Shown here: positions 52,257 to 61,226 of the stretch, piece by piece
Numbering within the stretch: position 1 is the stretch's first letter
Layout of the letters: the number at the start of each line of letters is the position of its first letter
From: Deltaproteobacteria bacterium
GTDB lineage: Bacteria; Desulfobacterota; GWC2-55-46
Direction of reading: 5' to 3'
NCBI GenBank assembly: GCA_016177845.1
Contig: JACOUO010000011.1
Location: forward strand, 316,326-380,325
Length of the DNA: 64,000 nucleotides
Notes under the pieces: model-generated
The model's database searches: none
Told to the model about the DNA's origin: nothing
Seen by the model: the letters and a program-made list of their open reading frames with translations, nothing else
Position numbers and translations under genes: made by a program

Positions 52257-54542
52257 ATGGACATAAAAACCTTCATTGATGAGATAAAGAAAAGGCGGGA
52301 CCTTAAGGAAGTGGTCCATCATCAGATAATCCCTCCTGTTGAGCCGTCCTATGAAGAGTCTTTACCGCTTCTCCCCGAGGTCAAGGAAGCCCTTGATAAG
52401 GCAGGCATCGGAAAGCTCTATTCACATCAGGCAAAAGGCATTGAGCTTATCAGGCAGGGAAAGAATGTAGTCATAATGACGCCTACCGCAAGCGGTAAAA
52501 GCCTTATCTACAACATCCCTGTTGTAGAGTCCATACTGAATGACCCTGACTCCCACGCAATGTATATCTTCCCGCTTAAAGGGCTTGAGCAGGACCAGTT
52601 GAGCGCGCTGCGCGAACTGACTGACAGCCTTCCGATAAAGCGTGAGACAACGCAGGAGAAAAAGAGAAAATCCTTTGTGCCTTCGGTAAGCGAGATATAT
52701 GACGGGGATACAACCGCTTACAGGCGCAAAAAAATACGAGAGCAGCCTCCTTCAGTAATCCTTACAAACCCTGATATGCTGCACCTTGCGATAAACGCCT
52801 TCCACCAGAAGTGGGAGAGTTATTTCAGGAACCTTAAATATGTCATTATAGATGAGGTGCATACATACAGGGGTGTTTTCGGCTCACATGTGGCAAATGT
52901 CTTAAGACGCTTCAGGAGAATTGCAAACCTGTACGGCTCAGACCCCATATTTATAGCTTCATCGGCAACCATTGCAAACCCGAAGGAACTTGCGGAGATG
53001 CTCACAGGCCTTGAATTCGAGGCAATCACTGAAAACGGCGCCCCTCAGGGCAAGCGCAATTTCCTGTTTTTAAACCCTTCAAGCGAGGTCAGCCCGTATA
53101 CCGTTGCCACTCGCCTTTTCATCGCCTCAGTCAGAGCAGGCCTTAAGACAATCGCCTTTACAAAGGCACGAAAGATAACCGAGCTCATACACACATGGGT
53201 AAAGGAAGGCGCGCCTGATGTGAGCGGGAATATCAGTTCATACAGGGCAGGATTCCTTCCCGAAGAGAGGCGCGAGATTGAAAAGAAACTTTTCAGCGGA
53301 GAGCTCTCAGGAGTGATATCCACAAGCGCGCTTGAGCTTGGCGTAGACATCGGAGGACTTGATGTGTGCATCCTTGTCGGTTATCCGGGCACCATAAGCT
53401 CCACTTGGCAAAGAAGCGGCAGGGTCGGCAGAAGCGGCAAGGATTCCCTCATCGTTATGGTAGCCATGGCTGACGCGCTTGACCAGTACTTCATGCGCAA
53501 CCCCGATGACTTCTTTATACGGAGTGCCGAGGCAGCGGTGCTCGATAAAGATAATAAACCAATTCTCAAATCTCATCTCATGTGCGCGGCCTCTGAATAC
53601 TACATCAAAGCAGATGACAAGGTCTTTGATACGCATAAATACGCGCCCATTTTAAATGAACTTGAACAGGAAGGGAAAATCAGGCACTGGGTAAAAGGAG
53701 ACATCTGGTATCCGAGGAAGAGACTCCCGCAGATGGAAGTATCCATAAGGGGCGCGGGAGAGACTTATACCATCATCAAGGACGACGGCAAGGCCCTGGG
53801 AGAATCATCAGCCTCAAGGGTCTTGTTCGAACTTCATCCCGGAGCGGTCTATCTCCATAAGGGGATGCAGTACCGTGTCGCAAGGCTTGACATGGAAGAT
53901 AAAAAGGTATTTTGCAGGGCGGCAAATGACCTGCCCTACTACACGCGCGCCATCACCAATGAAGAGTCCGAGATAATCTCCGTTGAGGATACCCTTGGCC
54001 TGAATAAGACTACTGTCAATCTCGGCAATCTCAGGATAACAGAGAGGGTGACAGGCTACAGGAGAAAGAATATACACACTGACCAGACGCTTGGGGAATT
54101 TCCGCTCGACCTGCCTCCTTCGGTCTTTACCACAACAGGCATATGGATGGAAGTGGATAACGGGATACTTGGTGAGATAAAAGATAAAGGGTTTAGTGTT
54201 GCGGGCGCGCTACACGGCGCAGAGCACGCCGCAATAGCCACCCTCCCCCTCTTTGCCCTGTGCGACAGGATGGACCTCGGAGGAGTAAGCTATACATTCA
54301 ACCCGGAGCTTGGGAGCGCCGCCATATTCATCTATGACGGGCACGAAGGCGGAGTAGGGCTTACCAGAAGGGGCTTTGAATGCGTAAGGGAGTGGTTTAA
54401 ATCAACCATACGCCTGATGGAGGAATGCCCTTGCGATGTCTCATGTCCTTCCTGCACTCAAGACCCAAAATGCGGAAATAATAATGAACCGCTTGATAAA
54501 AGAGGGGCGATAATGATACTGAAACACTGGCTTAAAAATTGA
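52257..54542 (+). CDS. MrfA/YprA-like DEAH-box helicase with C-terminal zinc-binding domain
   Basis: A 761-residue superfamily 2 helicase. Motif I TPTASGKS at residues 75-82, motif II DEVH, motif III SSAT and motif VI RSGRVGRSG are all present. The C-terminal DUF1998-type region has the four-cysteine set in CPCDVSCPSCTQDPKC. This is the MrfA/Hrq1 group; MrfA repairs mitomycin-type DNA damage in Bacillus, and Hrq1 acts in interstrand crosslink repair. TATATT ends 6 nt before the ATG, but no good -35 is visible. The 3' end overlaps the convergent GGDEF gene by 11 bp. Confidence 0.93.
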   Translation: MDIKTFIDEIKKRRDLKEVVHHQIIPPVEPSYEESLPLLPEVKEALDKAGIGKLYSHQAKGIELIRQGKNVVIMTPTASGKSLIYNIPVVESILNDPDSHAMYIFPLKGLEQDQLSALRELTDSLPIKRETTQEKKRKSFVPSVSEIYDGDTTAYRRKKIREQPPSVILTNPDMLHLAINAFHQKWESYFRNLKYVIIDEVHTYRGVFGSHVANVLRRFRRIANLYGSDPIFIASSATIANPKELAEMLTGLEFEAITENGAPQGKRNFLFLNPSSEVSPYTVATRLFIASVRAGLKTIAFTKARKITELIHTWVKEGAPDVSGNISSYRAGFLPEERREIEKKLFSGELSGVISTSALELGVDIGGLDVCILVGYPGTISSTWQRSGRVGRSGKDSLIVMVAMADALDQYFMRNPDDFFIRSAEAAVLDKDNKPILKSHLMCAASEYYIKADDKVFDTHKYAPILNELEQEGKIRHWVKGDIWYPRKRLPQMEVSIRGAGETYTIIKDDGKALGESSASRVLFELHPGAVYLHKGMQYRVARLDMEDKKVFCRAANDLPYYTRAITNEESEIISVEDTLGLNKTTVNLGNLRITERVTGYRRKNIHTDQTLGEFPLDLPPSVFTTTGIWMEVDNGILGEIKDKGFSVAGALHGAEHAAIATLPLFALCDRMDLGGVSYTFNPELGSAAIFIYDGHEGGVGLTRRGFECVREWFKSTIRLMEECPCDVSCPSCTQDPKCGNNNEPLDKRGAIMILKHWLKN

Positions 54543-55833
54543 GGCCAATAACCTTTTTCCCGATTTCAGAGCTATTCTTGTCTTTCGCCGTTATCACCCT
54601 GTCCCTGCCTTGTTTCTTTGCTATGTAGAGAGCCTTATCAGCCGCAGCCAGGAGCTCTTCACAGCTCCTGCCGTTTTCAGGGAATGCTGCTACACCTATT
54701 GAAAGCGTAATAGAGCCTAAAGACCTTCCATGGTGCTCTACAATCAGGTGTTTTATTTGCTCAAGCAGCCACTGCGCTTTTTGCATGCTTGACTCAAGGC
54801 TTGCCTCAGGTAAAATTATCGTAAATTCCTCTCCTCCGTAACGGCAGGCGATATCATCTTTTCTGAGGTGCTTTTTGAAGAAAATCCCAAGCTCTTTTAA
54901 AATCACATCTCCTGCGTGATGCCCAAATGTATCATTAAACCGCTTGAAGTAGTCTATATCCAGCATCATCACGCCAAGCTGATTTTTCTTTCTGGCCGCC
55001 CTGTGCAGTTCACGCTCAAGAGAGACTGCCATATGTCTTCTGTTATAAAGCCCTGTCAACGGGTCCTGGACAGACTGGATGTGCAATTTCTCATTAAGCC
55101 TAAGATTTGAGATTGCCAGCGATATATGTCGGCTGATTCTGATAGCCAGTTCCTCTACTCTCCAATCAATAGACTCCGGGCTTTCAAGATAAAACACGCC
55201 AAGGGCCTCGCTCTTTGCTGAAAGGGGAACGCACATATAATTACATTTTTCAGAGCCGCTGATATGCGTACAACGCACGCTATTGGAGTCGTTTACAAGA
55301 TGCGGCTGCCCCCTCCGTAAAGCCCAGCAATCGTCAGGGTTGCAGGCCTCATGGGTACAAGAGCTTTTCTTTACACCCCATACGCTTACTTCTTCCGAAT
55401 AATTCCGCGAGGCTGCAAGGAGACAAATAGAGCCTGATTTATCCGGAAATAATTGCTGCGCGGAGCTGTTTATGACCTTATAAGCCTCCTCAAATGTCCT
55501 TGAGCTTTGCAGCAGGTCATCCATTTCCCTCAGGATATTATTCTCCCGGTTCCTGTCCTCAAGCTCACTTATCACCGCCAATAAACGCTCATTGGCTTTC
55601 TTAAGCTCTTCTTCAGAAAACTTCTGCTCTGCCGTTTGCTTAAGAAGCGGACGGAAAAGCATATAGTGCAACACCGGGAAAATCAGACCCGAGATCAGCA
55701 ATGAATCCAGGAAGGCTTCAAAGTATTTATTGGTATAAGTCAGATTTGGAAGTATGAGAAGCATTATAGCTCCTTCAATAGTAAAGATTGAAACAAGGGT
55801 TATTAGAAGGAGGTGATACGGTTTGTAATTCAT
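54532..55833 (-). CDS. Membrane-bound GAF-GGDEF diguanylate cyclase
   Basis: Makes cyclic di-GMP from GTP. About 433 residues: two N-terminal membrane helices, a coiled-coil stretch, a GAF-like region (about residues 85-240) with several cysteines and histidines, and a GGDEF domain with GGEEF at 333-337 and an RKDD inhibitory site five residues before it. I prefer ATG at 55833, because AGGAG lies 7 nt upstream; an in-frame start at 55860 overlaps the previous gene. It follows the HD-GYP gene by 20 bp, pairing synthesis with breakdown. Confidence 0.93.
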   Translation of the reverse strand: MNYKPYHLLLITLVSIFTIEGAIMLLILPNLTYTNKYFEAFLDSLLISGLIFPVLHYMLFRPLLKQTAEQKFSEEELKKANERLLAVISELEDRNRENNILREMDDLLQSSRTFEEAYKVINSSAQQLFPDKSGSICLLAASRNYSEEVSVWGVKKSSCTHEACNPDDCWALRRGQPHLVNDSNSVRCTHISGSEKCNYMCVPLSAKSEALGVFYLESPESIDWRVEELAIRISRHISLAISNLRLNEKLHIQSVQDPLTGLYNRRHMAVSLERELHRAARKKNQLGVMMLDIDYFKRFNDTFGHHAGDVILKELGIFFKKHLRKDDIACRYGGEEFTIILPEASLESSMQKAQWLLEQIKHLIVEHHGRSLGSITLSIGVAAFPENGRSCEELLAAADKALYIAKKQGRDRVITAKDKNSSEIGKKVIGLNF

Positions 55834-55853
55834 GATTTTACTCCTGACATTTA

Positions 55854-57692
55854 TTACCATTCCATCTTTAAGAACACATCTACCATTACAGGGTCAAAAT
55901 CCTTGCCTGCCAGATCGAAGATATGGTCCTTAATCTTCTCCAAAGGCCATGCGGGCCTGTAGGGCCTGTCTGAATGGAGGGCATCCCATACATCGACTAC
56001 TGAAAATATCCTTGCCGCAATAGGGATAGCCTCTCCACGAAGCCCTCTCGGATAACCTGTGCCGTCCCATTTTTCGTGGTGGCAGTAGGGGATATCAAGC
56101 GCGCTGCGCAGGTATTGGATGGGCTGAAGCATCTCATAGGCATATACAGGGTGCTTCTCCATTATCTTCCATTCATCTTCGGTAAGCGGGCCGGGCTTGA
56201 AAAGTATCGAATCAGGTATACCCATTTTTCCGATATCATGCAAGAGAGCGCCTCTCCTTATATGCACAAGGTCATCTTCTTTAATTCCGATTGCCCGCGC
56301 AATGCGAAGAGTTGTATCAGTCACCCTATGGGAATGCCCTTCTGTTTCCTTATCCCTCAGGTCAAGCGCGTGCGACCATCCTTCAATGGTAGTTTCATAA
56401 GCGAGCATCAGTTCCATATTGGAATGATAGACCTCGTTGAACATCTTAGAGTTGTCAATGGCTATTGCCGCCTGCAAAGCAAGGGCCTCAACGAACGCGA
56501 GCCTCTCAGGGTCATGGACTACATGAGAGCGATGAAAAATCTCCAAAACCCCTTTGACATTGCCCTTCGCTATCATAGGAACGCAGCAATAAGAGACAAA
56601 GTCCTCCTTATGGAATAATGGTGAGCTTGAAAAACCTCCGTTATCGCTCTTGAGGTTTGTAATACAGATGACCCTGCCTTCTATCGCTGATTTGCCGGCA
56701 AAACCCTCGCCTACCCGAAGCCTTGTATGCTTAAGGGCATCTGTCCTGAAGCCCCTGCCTGCATTGAATTCAAGCCTCATTGTATTATGGTTCAGGAGCA
56801 ATATGTCAGATGCGTCAACATGGAGCGAACCTGTGATCTGGTCGAGCAGTATATTAAGCGTCACTCTAAGGTCGAGGCTTGATGAAATGGCCATATCAAT
56901 TGTGCGAAGAGCCGTGAGCCTCTCAAGCTGGTCTTTTATCTTGACCTCAGCCTGTTTGCGCTCGGTAATATCCCTGATGATGGATGTGATATATTTCTCG
57001 TCTTCGCTGAGATATGATGAAAAACTGATCTCCATTGGAAACAATCTACCGCATTTCCTGCGCCCCTCAGCTTCCGGAATTTTTTCAAATTCGCCTGTAC
57101 CGATAAATTTCCTGAAATGCCCTTCATATTCCAGCCTGCATTTTTCAGATAGTATCAAGTCTGAGAATTTTCTTCCTATAGCCTCCTCACGGCTGTACCC
57201 GAATGCTTCTTCGGCTATATGGTTCCAGAATAGTATTTCCTGTTGTTCGTTTAAAACTATGATGATATCGTTGGAGTTCTCCAGAAGCGCCTTGAACTGG
57301 TCGTCTGTATTCTTAAGCTCCCTTACCTTTTCATTCACAGCCTGTTCAAGGTTATGTGAATAATCAGCCAATTTTTCATTTGCTTGCTTAAGCTCCTGCT
57401 CGACTCTTATACGCTTACTTATCTCCCTTGTAAGCGGCATATGGATAAGAAAATAAAAAGAAGGAGACAATAGAACGATTAAAAGAAGGCTGTCCGCAAG
57501 CGTTCTGAAGAAGAGGTCCTCAATCGGGAAGTAAGAAAAGAAAAACATGATAAGGGTTTCAATAAGGAAGACAAGCGAAAGGACGCGCAGAGCATAACTT
57601 CGGGAAGAATATGAATCTAGAGCCTTGCCAGTTAAGTCATTCATATCAAAAGGCAAACCGTTTGAGCCACTCTTGGATTTCCGCCCAAACAA
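55854..57692 (-). CDS. Membrane-bound PAS-GAF-HD-GYP cyclic di-GMP phosphodiesterase
   Basis: Degrades cyclic di-GMP. 612 residues if translation starts at the TTG at 57692; an ATG at 57644 gives 596 residues. Two membrane helices (about residues 32-80) are followed by a coiled coil, a PAS domain (about 125-245), a GAF domain (about 255-410) and an HD-GYP domain with HDIGKMGIPD (His485/Asp486) and HHEKWDGTGYPRGLRG. All key residues of an active HD-GYP are present. The membrane module resembles that of the GGDEF protein downstream. Its upstream neighbour is the repeat array; CATAAT lies just before the TTG. Confidence 0.93.
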   Translation of the reverse strand: MFGRKSKSGSNGLPFDMNDLTGKALDSYSSRSYALRVLSLVFLIETLIMFFFSYFPIEDLFFRTLADSLLLIVLLSPSFYFLIHMPLTREISKRIRVEQELKQANEKLADYSHNLEQAVNEKVRELKNTDDQFKALLENSNDIIIVLNEQQEILFWNHIAEEAFGYSREEAIGRKFSDLILSEKCRLEYEGHFRKFIGTGEFEKIPEAEGRRKCGRLFPMEISFSSYLSEDEKYITSIIRDITERKQAEVKIKDQLERLTALRTIDMAISSSLDLRVTLNILLDQITGSLHVDASDILLLNHNTMRLEFNAGRGFRTDALKHTRLRVGEGFAGKSAIEGRVICITNLKSDNGGFSSSPLFHKEDFVSYCCVPMIAKGNVKGVLEIFHRSHVVHDPERLAFVEALALQAAIAIDNSKMFNEVYHSNMELMLAYETTIEGWSHALDLRDKETEGHSHRVTDTTLRIARAIGIKEDDLVHIRRGALLHDIGKMGIPDSILFKPGPLTEDEWKIMEKHPVYAYEMLQPIQYLRSALDIPYCHHEKWDGTGYPRGLRGEAIPIAARIFSVVDVWDALHSDRPYRPAWPLEKIKDHIFDLAGKDFDPVMVDVFLKMEW

Positions 57693-57911
57693 AAAGGATT
57701 ATGGTATCAGTAGAAGGAAGCGCCGAGGAAGAAGAGCAACGGGAAAAGGCGGATTTGGGAAATTTAAGCTAAGTTCTTGATTTATAAGTCAATATACACC
57801 AATTTCCGACAAGATACAAATCTTATATTTCTTGATAAAAAAAGATAGAGCTTTTAGCTATAAGAAATCATTCAGGAGCCTTAGTACAAAAAAAGCCCAG
57901 CCTGGAAGGAC

Positions 57912-59210
57912 GGAATGCCCCTTGGTGTTATTTAAAGGCAAAACAAAACAAAACAAAAACCATATTGCGAACGAAGCGAAGCAATCTGTTTTTATCTCCA
58001 ACCTAAAGCTAAGATTGCTTCGGGCTTAACGCCCTCGCAATGACGACCTTCCCAAGCCGTCATTCCCGAATGTCTCTATCGGGAATCCAGTATTAAAGAT
58101 TTTGACTGCCTCTACGGAATGCCCCTTGGTGTTATTTAAAGGCAAAACAAAACAAAACAAAAACCATATTGCGAACGAAGCGAAGCAATCTGTTTTTATC
58201 TCCAACCTAAAGCTAAGATTGCTTCGGGCTTAGCGCCCTCGCAATGACGAGCAATCTGTTTTTATCTCCAACCTAAAGCTAAGATTGCTTCGGGCTTAGC
58301 GCCCTCGCAATGACGACCTTCCCAAGCTGTCATTCCCGAGTGTCTTTATCGGGAATCCAGTATTAAAGATTTTGGCTGCCTCTACGGAATGCCCCTTGGT
58401 GTTATTTAAAGGCAAAACAAAATAAAACAAAAACAGTCATTGCGAGCGAAGCGAAGCAATGACTGTTTTTATCTCCAACCTAAAGCTAAGATTGCTTCGG
58501 GCTTAACGCCCTCGCAATGACGACCTTCCCAAGCCGTCATTCCCGAATGTCTCTATCGGGAATCCAGTATTAAAGATTTTGATTGCCTCTACGAAATGCC
58601 CCTTGGTGGTGTTTAAAGGCAAAACAAAATAAAACAAAAACCGTCATTGCGAACGAAGCGAAGCAATCTGTTTTTATCTCCAACCTAAAGCAAGATTGCC
58701 TCGGGCTTAACGCCCTCGCAATGACGACCTTCCCAATCCGTCATTCCCGAATGTCTCTATCGGGAATCCAGTATTAAAGATTTTGGCTGCCTCTACGGAA
58801 TGCCCCTTGGTGTATTTAAAGGCAAAACAAAATAAAACAAAACCGTCATTGCGAGCGAAGCAAAGCAATCTGTTTTTATCTTATTCTAAAGCTAAGATTG
58901 CTTCGGGCTTAGCGCCCTCGCAATGACGACCTTCCCAAGCCGTCATTCCCGAGTGTCTTTATCGGGAATCCAGTATTAAAGATTTTGGCTGCCTCTACGA
59001 AATGCCCTTGGTGGTGTTTAAACGCAAAACAAAACCACAAAACAAAAACCATATTGCGAACGAAGCGAAGCAATCTGTTTTTATCTCCAACCTAAAGCTA
59101 AGATTGCTTCGGGCTTAACGCCCTCGCAATGACGACCTTCCCAATCCGTCATTCCACATGGGTCATTCCCGAATGTCTCTATCGGGAATCCAGTATTAAC
59201 AATTTTGGAA
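57912..59210. repeat. Array of six tandem ~205-bp palindromic repeats
   Basis: Units begin with G(G/A)AATGCCC at 57912, 58116, 58386, 58593, 58797 and 58999, spacing 204, 270, 207, 204 and 202 bp. Each holds an A-rich CAAAA tract, a long imperfect palindrome (GCGAAGCAATCT... paired with AGATTGCTTCGGGC...CTCGCAATGACGA) and a shorter one (CATTCCCGA...TCGGGAATCCAG). Unit 2 has an extra 66-bp internal duplication. No supported coding frame occurs. It fills the 1.54-kb gap between the HD-GYP gene and leuB; 57693-57911 is AT-rich with nothing recognised. Confidence 0.92.
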
Positions 59211-59234
59211 AACTAAAACCTTTATCAAACTAAC

Positions 59235-60320
59235 TTATCCCTGTATCTCTTTTAATACTGCCGCGCCCATCTCAGCGCAGCTTGCCTTCTTCTCACCCGG
59301 CTTTGCGATATCAGCAGTCCTGATGCCCTTGTTCAGGACCTTTTCTACTGCGTTCTCTATCACATTTGATGCATCTTCCATGTCAAATGAGTATTTAAGC
59401 ATCATGGCAACGGAAAGAATCGTTGCTATCGGGTTTGCAATGCCTTTGCCTGCGATATCAGGTGCGCTGCCGTGTATCGGCTCATACATGGCCCTGTTCT
59501 TTGTTGCACCCAGGCTTGCGGAAGGGAGCATACCGATTGAGCCGGTAAGCATTGAAGCCTCGTCCGAAAGTATATCTCCAAAAGTGTTCTCGGTTACAAT
59601 GACATCGAACTGCTTCGGGTTCCTTACAAGCTGCATGGCGCAGTTGTCAACATACATATGGCTGAGCTCTACATCGGGGTAATCATTGGCTACCCTGATA
59701 ACTACCTTTCTCCAAAGCTCTGTTGTCTCAAGAACATTAGCCTTATCAACGCTGCAAAGCTTCTTTCTTCTCTTCCTTGCCACTTCAAAACCAACCCTTG
59801 CTATCCTCTCAATCTCAGGGGTGGTATATACCATGGTATTTACGCCTCTCTCTGTGCCGTCAGCAAGGAGTTCGACCCCCTTCGGGGTTCCGAAATAAAG
59901 GCCGCCCGTAAGCTCCCTTATCACTACGAGGTCAACGCCTTCGATTACCTCAGGCTTAAGGGTTGAGGCATCAATAAGGTCATTATATATCTTTGCGGGC
60001 CTGACATTGGCAAAAAGCCCAAGCTCTTTCCTCAAGGCAAGGAGCGCCCTCTCAGGCCTGATTGAATAATCAAGCCCTTCCCATTTGGGCCCGCCAACTG
60101 CTCCGAGAAGGACTGCGTCAGCTCCAAGTGCAAGCTTAAGGACTTCTTCGGTAAGGGGAACACCGTTAGCATCTATTGAAACGCCTCCGACAAGCGCCTC
60201 AGTAAGTTTGAACTCAGCATTGAATTTAGTGCCGATAAGATTTAATACTTTTATGGCTTCTCCGACTATCTCAGGCCCGATTCCGTCACCGGGTAAAACC
60301 GCTACATTAAACCGCTTCAC
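59235..60320 (-). CDS. leuB: 3-isopropylmalate dehydrogenase
   Basis: Oxidises 3-isopropylmalate in leucine synthesis, NAD-dependent. About 361 residues. Seen: [13 protein letters not shown] at the N-terminus, [21 protein letters not shown] for substrate binding, and [19 protein letters not shown] for the cofactor. I chose GTG at 60320: GGGGGA lies 7-8 nt upstream and the protein then begins a few residues before the conserved [12 protein letters not shown] at 60335 is the longer alternative. It is the last gene of leuA-leuC-leuD-PUR-like-leuB. Confidence 0.96.
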   Translation of the reverse strand: MKRFNVAVLPGDGIGPEIVGEAIKVLNLIGTKFNAEFKLTEALVGGVSIDANGVPLTEEVLKLALGADAVLLGAVGGPKWEGLDYSIRPERALLALRKELGLFANVRPAKIYNDLIDASTLKPEVIEGVDLVVIRELTGGLYFGTPKGVELLADGTERGVNTMVYTTPEIERIARVGFEVARKRRKKLCSVDKANVLETTELWRKVVIRVANDYPDVELSHMYVDNCAMQLVRNPKQFDVIVTENTFGDILSDEASMLTGSIGMLPSASLGATKNRAMYEPIHGSAPDIAGKGIANPIATILSVAMMLKYSFDMEDASNVIENAVEKVLNKGIRTADIAKPGEKKASCAEMGAAVLKEIQG

Positions 60321-60434
60321 TTTTTCTTCCCCCAAAAAAGATTTTTATTTGTAAAATTTATATAAAAACAACTTAACCGGATATGCCTTTTAAGGCAGGC
60401 TCCGGTAATTGTCATCAGGTATCTATAATATTTA

Positions 60435-60647
60435 TCAGAAGGTGCTTGATATCTTCTGGAGTGTTTCCATGAAAAGCGCCAATCCACTCAAAGGTATCAC
60501 TACAGTGCTTCTCCTGTCGTTGGAGAGTTCCGCTATCTGCAGAAACCTTCCGCCTTCGTTCTCTTTCAAGTCAACAAAAAGGGTCTTGTTCTCGATATGC
60601 AGCTTATCGCTCGAGAGGACCTTACTTTTTGCCCCTTCTTTCTTCAT
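60435..60647 (-). CDS. Small PUR-alpha-like nucleic-acid-binding protein
   Basis: A 70-residue protein. The core LFVDLKENEGGRFLQIAELS, followed by RSTVVIPLSGLALFMETLQ, matches the single PUR repeat (a beta-sheet then a helix) seen in PURA-like single-strand DNA/RNA-binding proteins. Its ATG overlaps the leuD stop (ATGA, 60644-60647), so it is translationally coupled, and leuB starts about 115 bp downstream. Bacterial PUR proteins are known to bind RNA or single-stranded DNA; a role in leucine genes is not established and is inferred only from position. Confidence 0.7.
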   Translation of the reverse strand: MKKEGAKSKVLSSDKLHIENKTLFVDLKENEGGRFLQIAELSNDRRSTVVIPLSGLALFMETLQKISSTF

Positions 60648-61138
60648 AGGACACCCCTCTTTTTAATCGATTCCATCAGGCCTCCGGCCTTGATAAGCTC
60701 CTGCATGAATGGCGGGATGGGACGCGCAGTAAAGAGCTTATTTTTTGTTACATTGAGGATCTCTCCCTTGTCCATGTCTATCTCAACGATGTCACCGTTA
60801 TCAGTGGCATCAAAAACCTCTTCTGATTCAAGGATTGAAAGCCCCATGTTAAATGAGTTCCTGTAGAATATCCTCGCGAAGCTCTTTGCTATGACGCATG
60901 ACACTCCGCTTGCCTTTATGGCAATGGGGGCGTGTTCCCTTGAAGAGCCGCAGCCGAAGTTCTTGTCAGCTACTATGATGTCCCCTGCCTCAACCTTTGA
61001 GGCGAATGTCGGGTCTTCATCTTCCATGCAATGCTTTGCGAGTTCCTTGGGGTCAGATGTATTGAGATACCTCGCGGGTATTATCTTATCAGTATCGATA
61101 TCAGCGCCGTATTTCCAGACTTTGCCTTTCAACTTCAT
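60644..61138 (-). CDS. leuD: 3-isopropylmalate dehydratase small subunit
   Basis: Small subunit of the LeuCD isomerase, which converts 2- to 3-isopropylmalate. The 164-residue protein has DIDTDKIIPARYL and NFGCGSSREHAPIAIKASG, the swivel-domain motif that completes the active site. Its length and the YLNTSDPKELAKHCMED segment match the shorter (archaeal/thermophile-like) LeuD type. It lies 88 bp after leuC; the gap holds a 7-bp stem GAACGAT/ATCGTTC but no gene. Confidence 0.95.
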   Translation of the reverse strand: MKLKGKVWKYGADIDTDKIIPARYLNTSDPKELAKHCMEDEDPTFASKVEAGDIIVADKNFGCGSSREHAPIAIKASGVSCVIAKSFARIFYRNSFNMGLSILESEEVFDATDNGDIVEIDMDKGEILNVTKNKLFTARPIPPFMQELIKAGGLMESIKKRGVL

Positions 61139-61226
61139 TTAAGCCACCTCATATTAAAAAATTTAAATTGTCAGATTTATTTTCAGCTATGCCAGAGAAC
61201 GATACGGTCGCATCGTTCCATCGACC

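Noticed and set aside
57832-58777. Short open frames inside the tandem repeat (for example at 57832-58029 and 58583-58777)
   Set aside because: They lie within the palindromic repeats, contain low-complexity NKNKT-like segments, lack ribosome-binding sites and recur only because the DNA repeats.
57912-59210. CRISPR array
   Set aside because: Units are over 200 bp and repeat whole; there are no short identical repeats with unique spacers and no cas genes.
61189-61216. GAACGAT/ATCGTTC stem between leuC and leuD as a leu attenuator or terminator
   Set aside because: Only 7 bp, no T-run, and it lies within the operon; more likely chance or an RNA-stability element.
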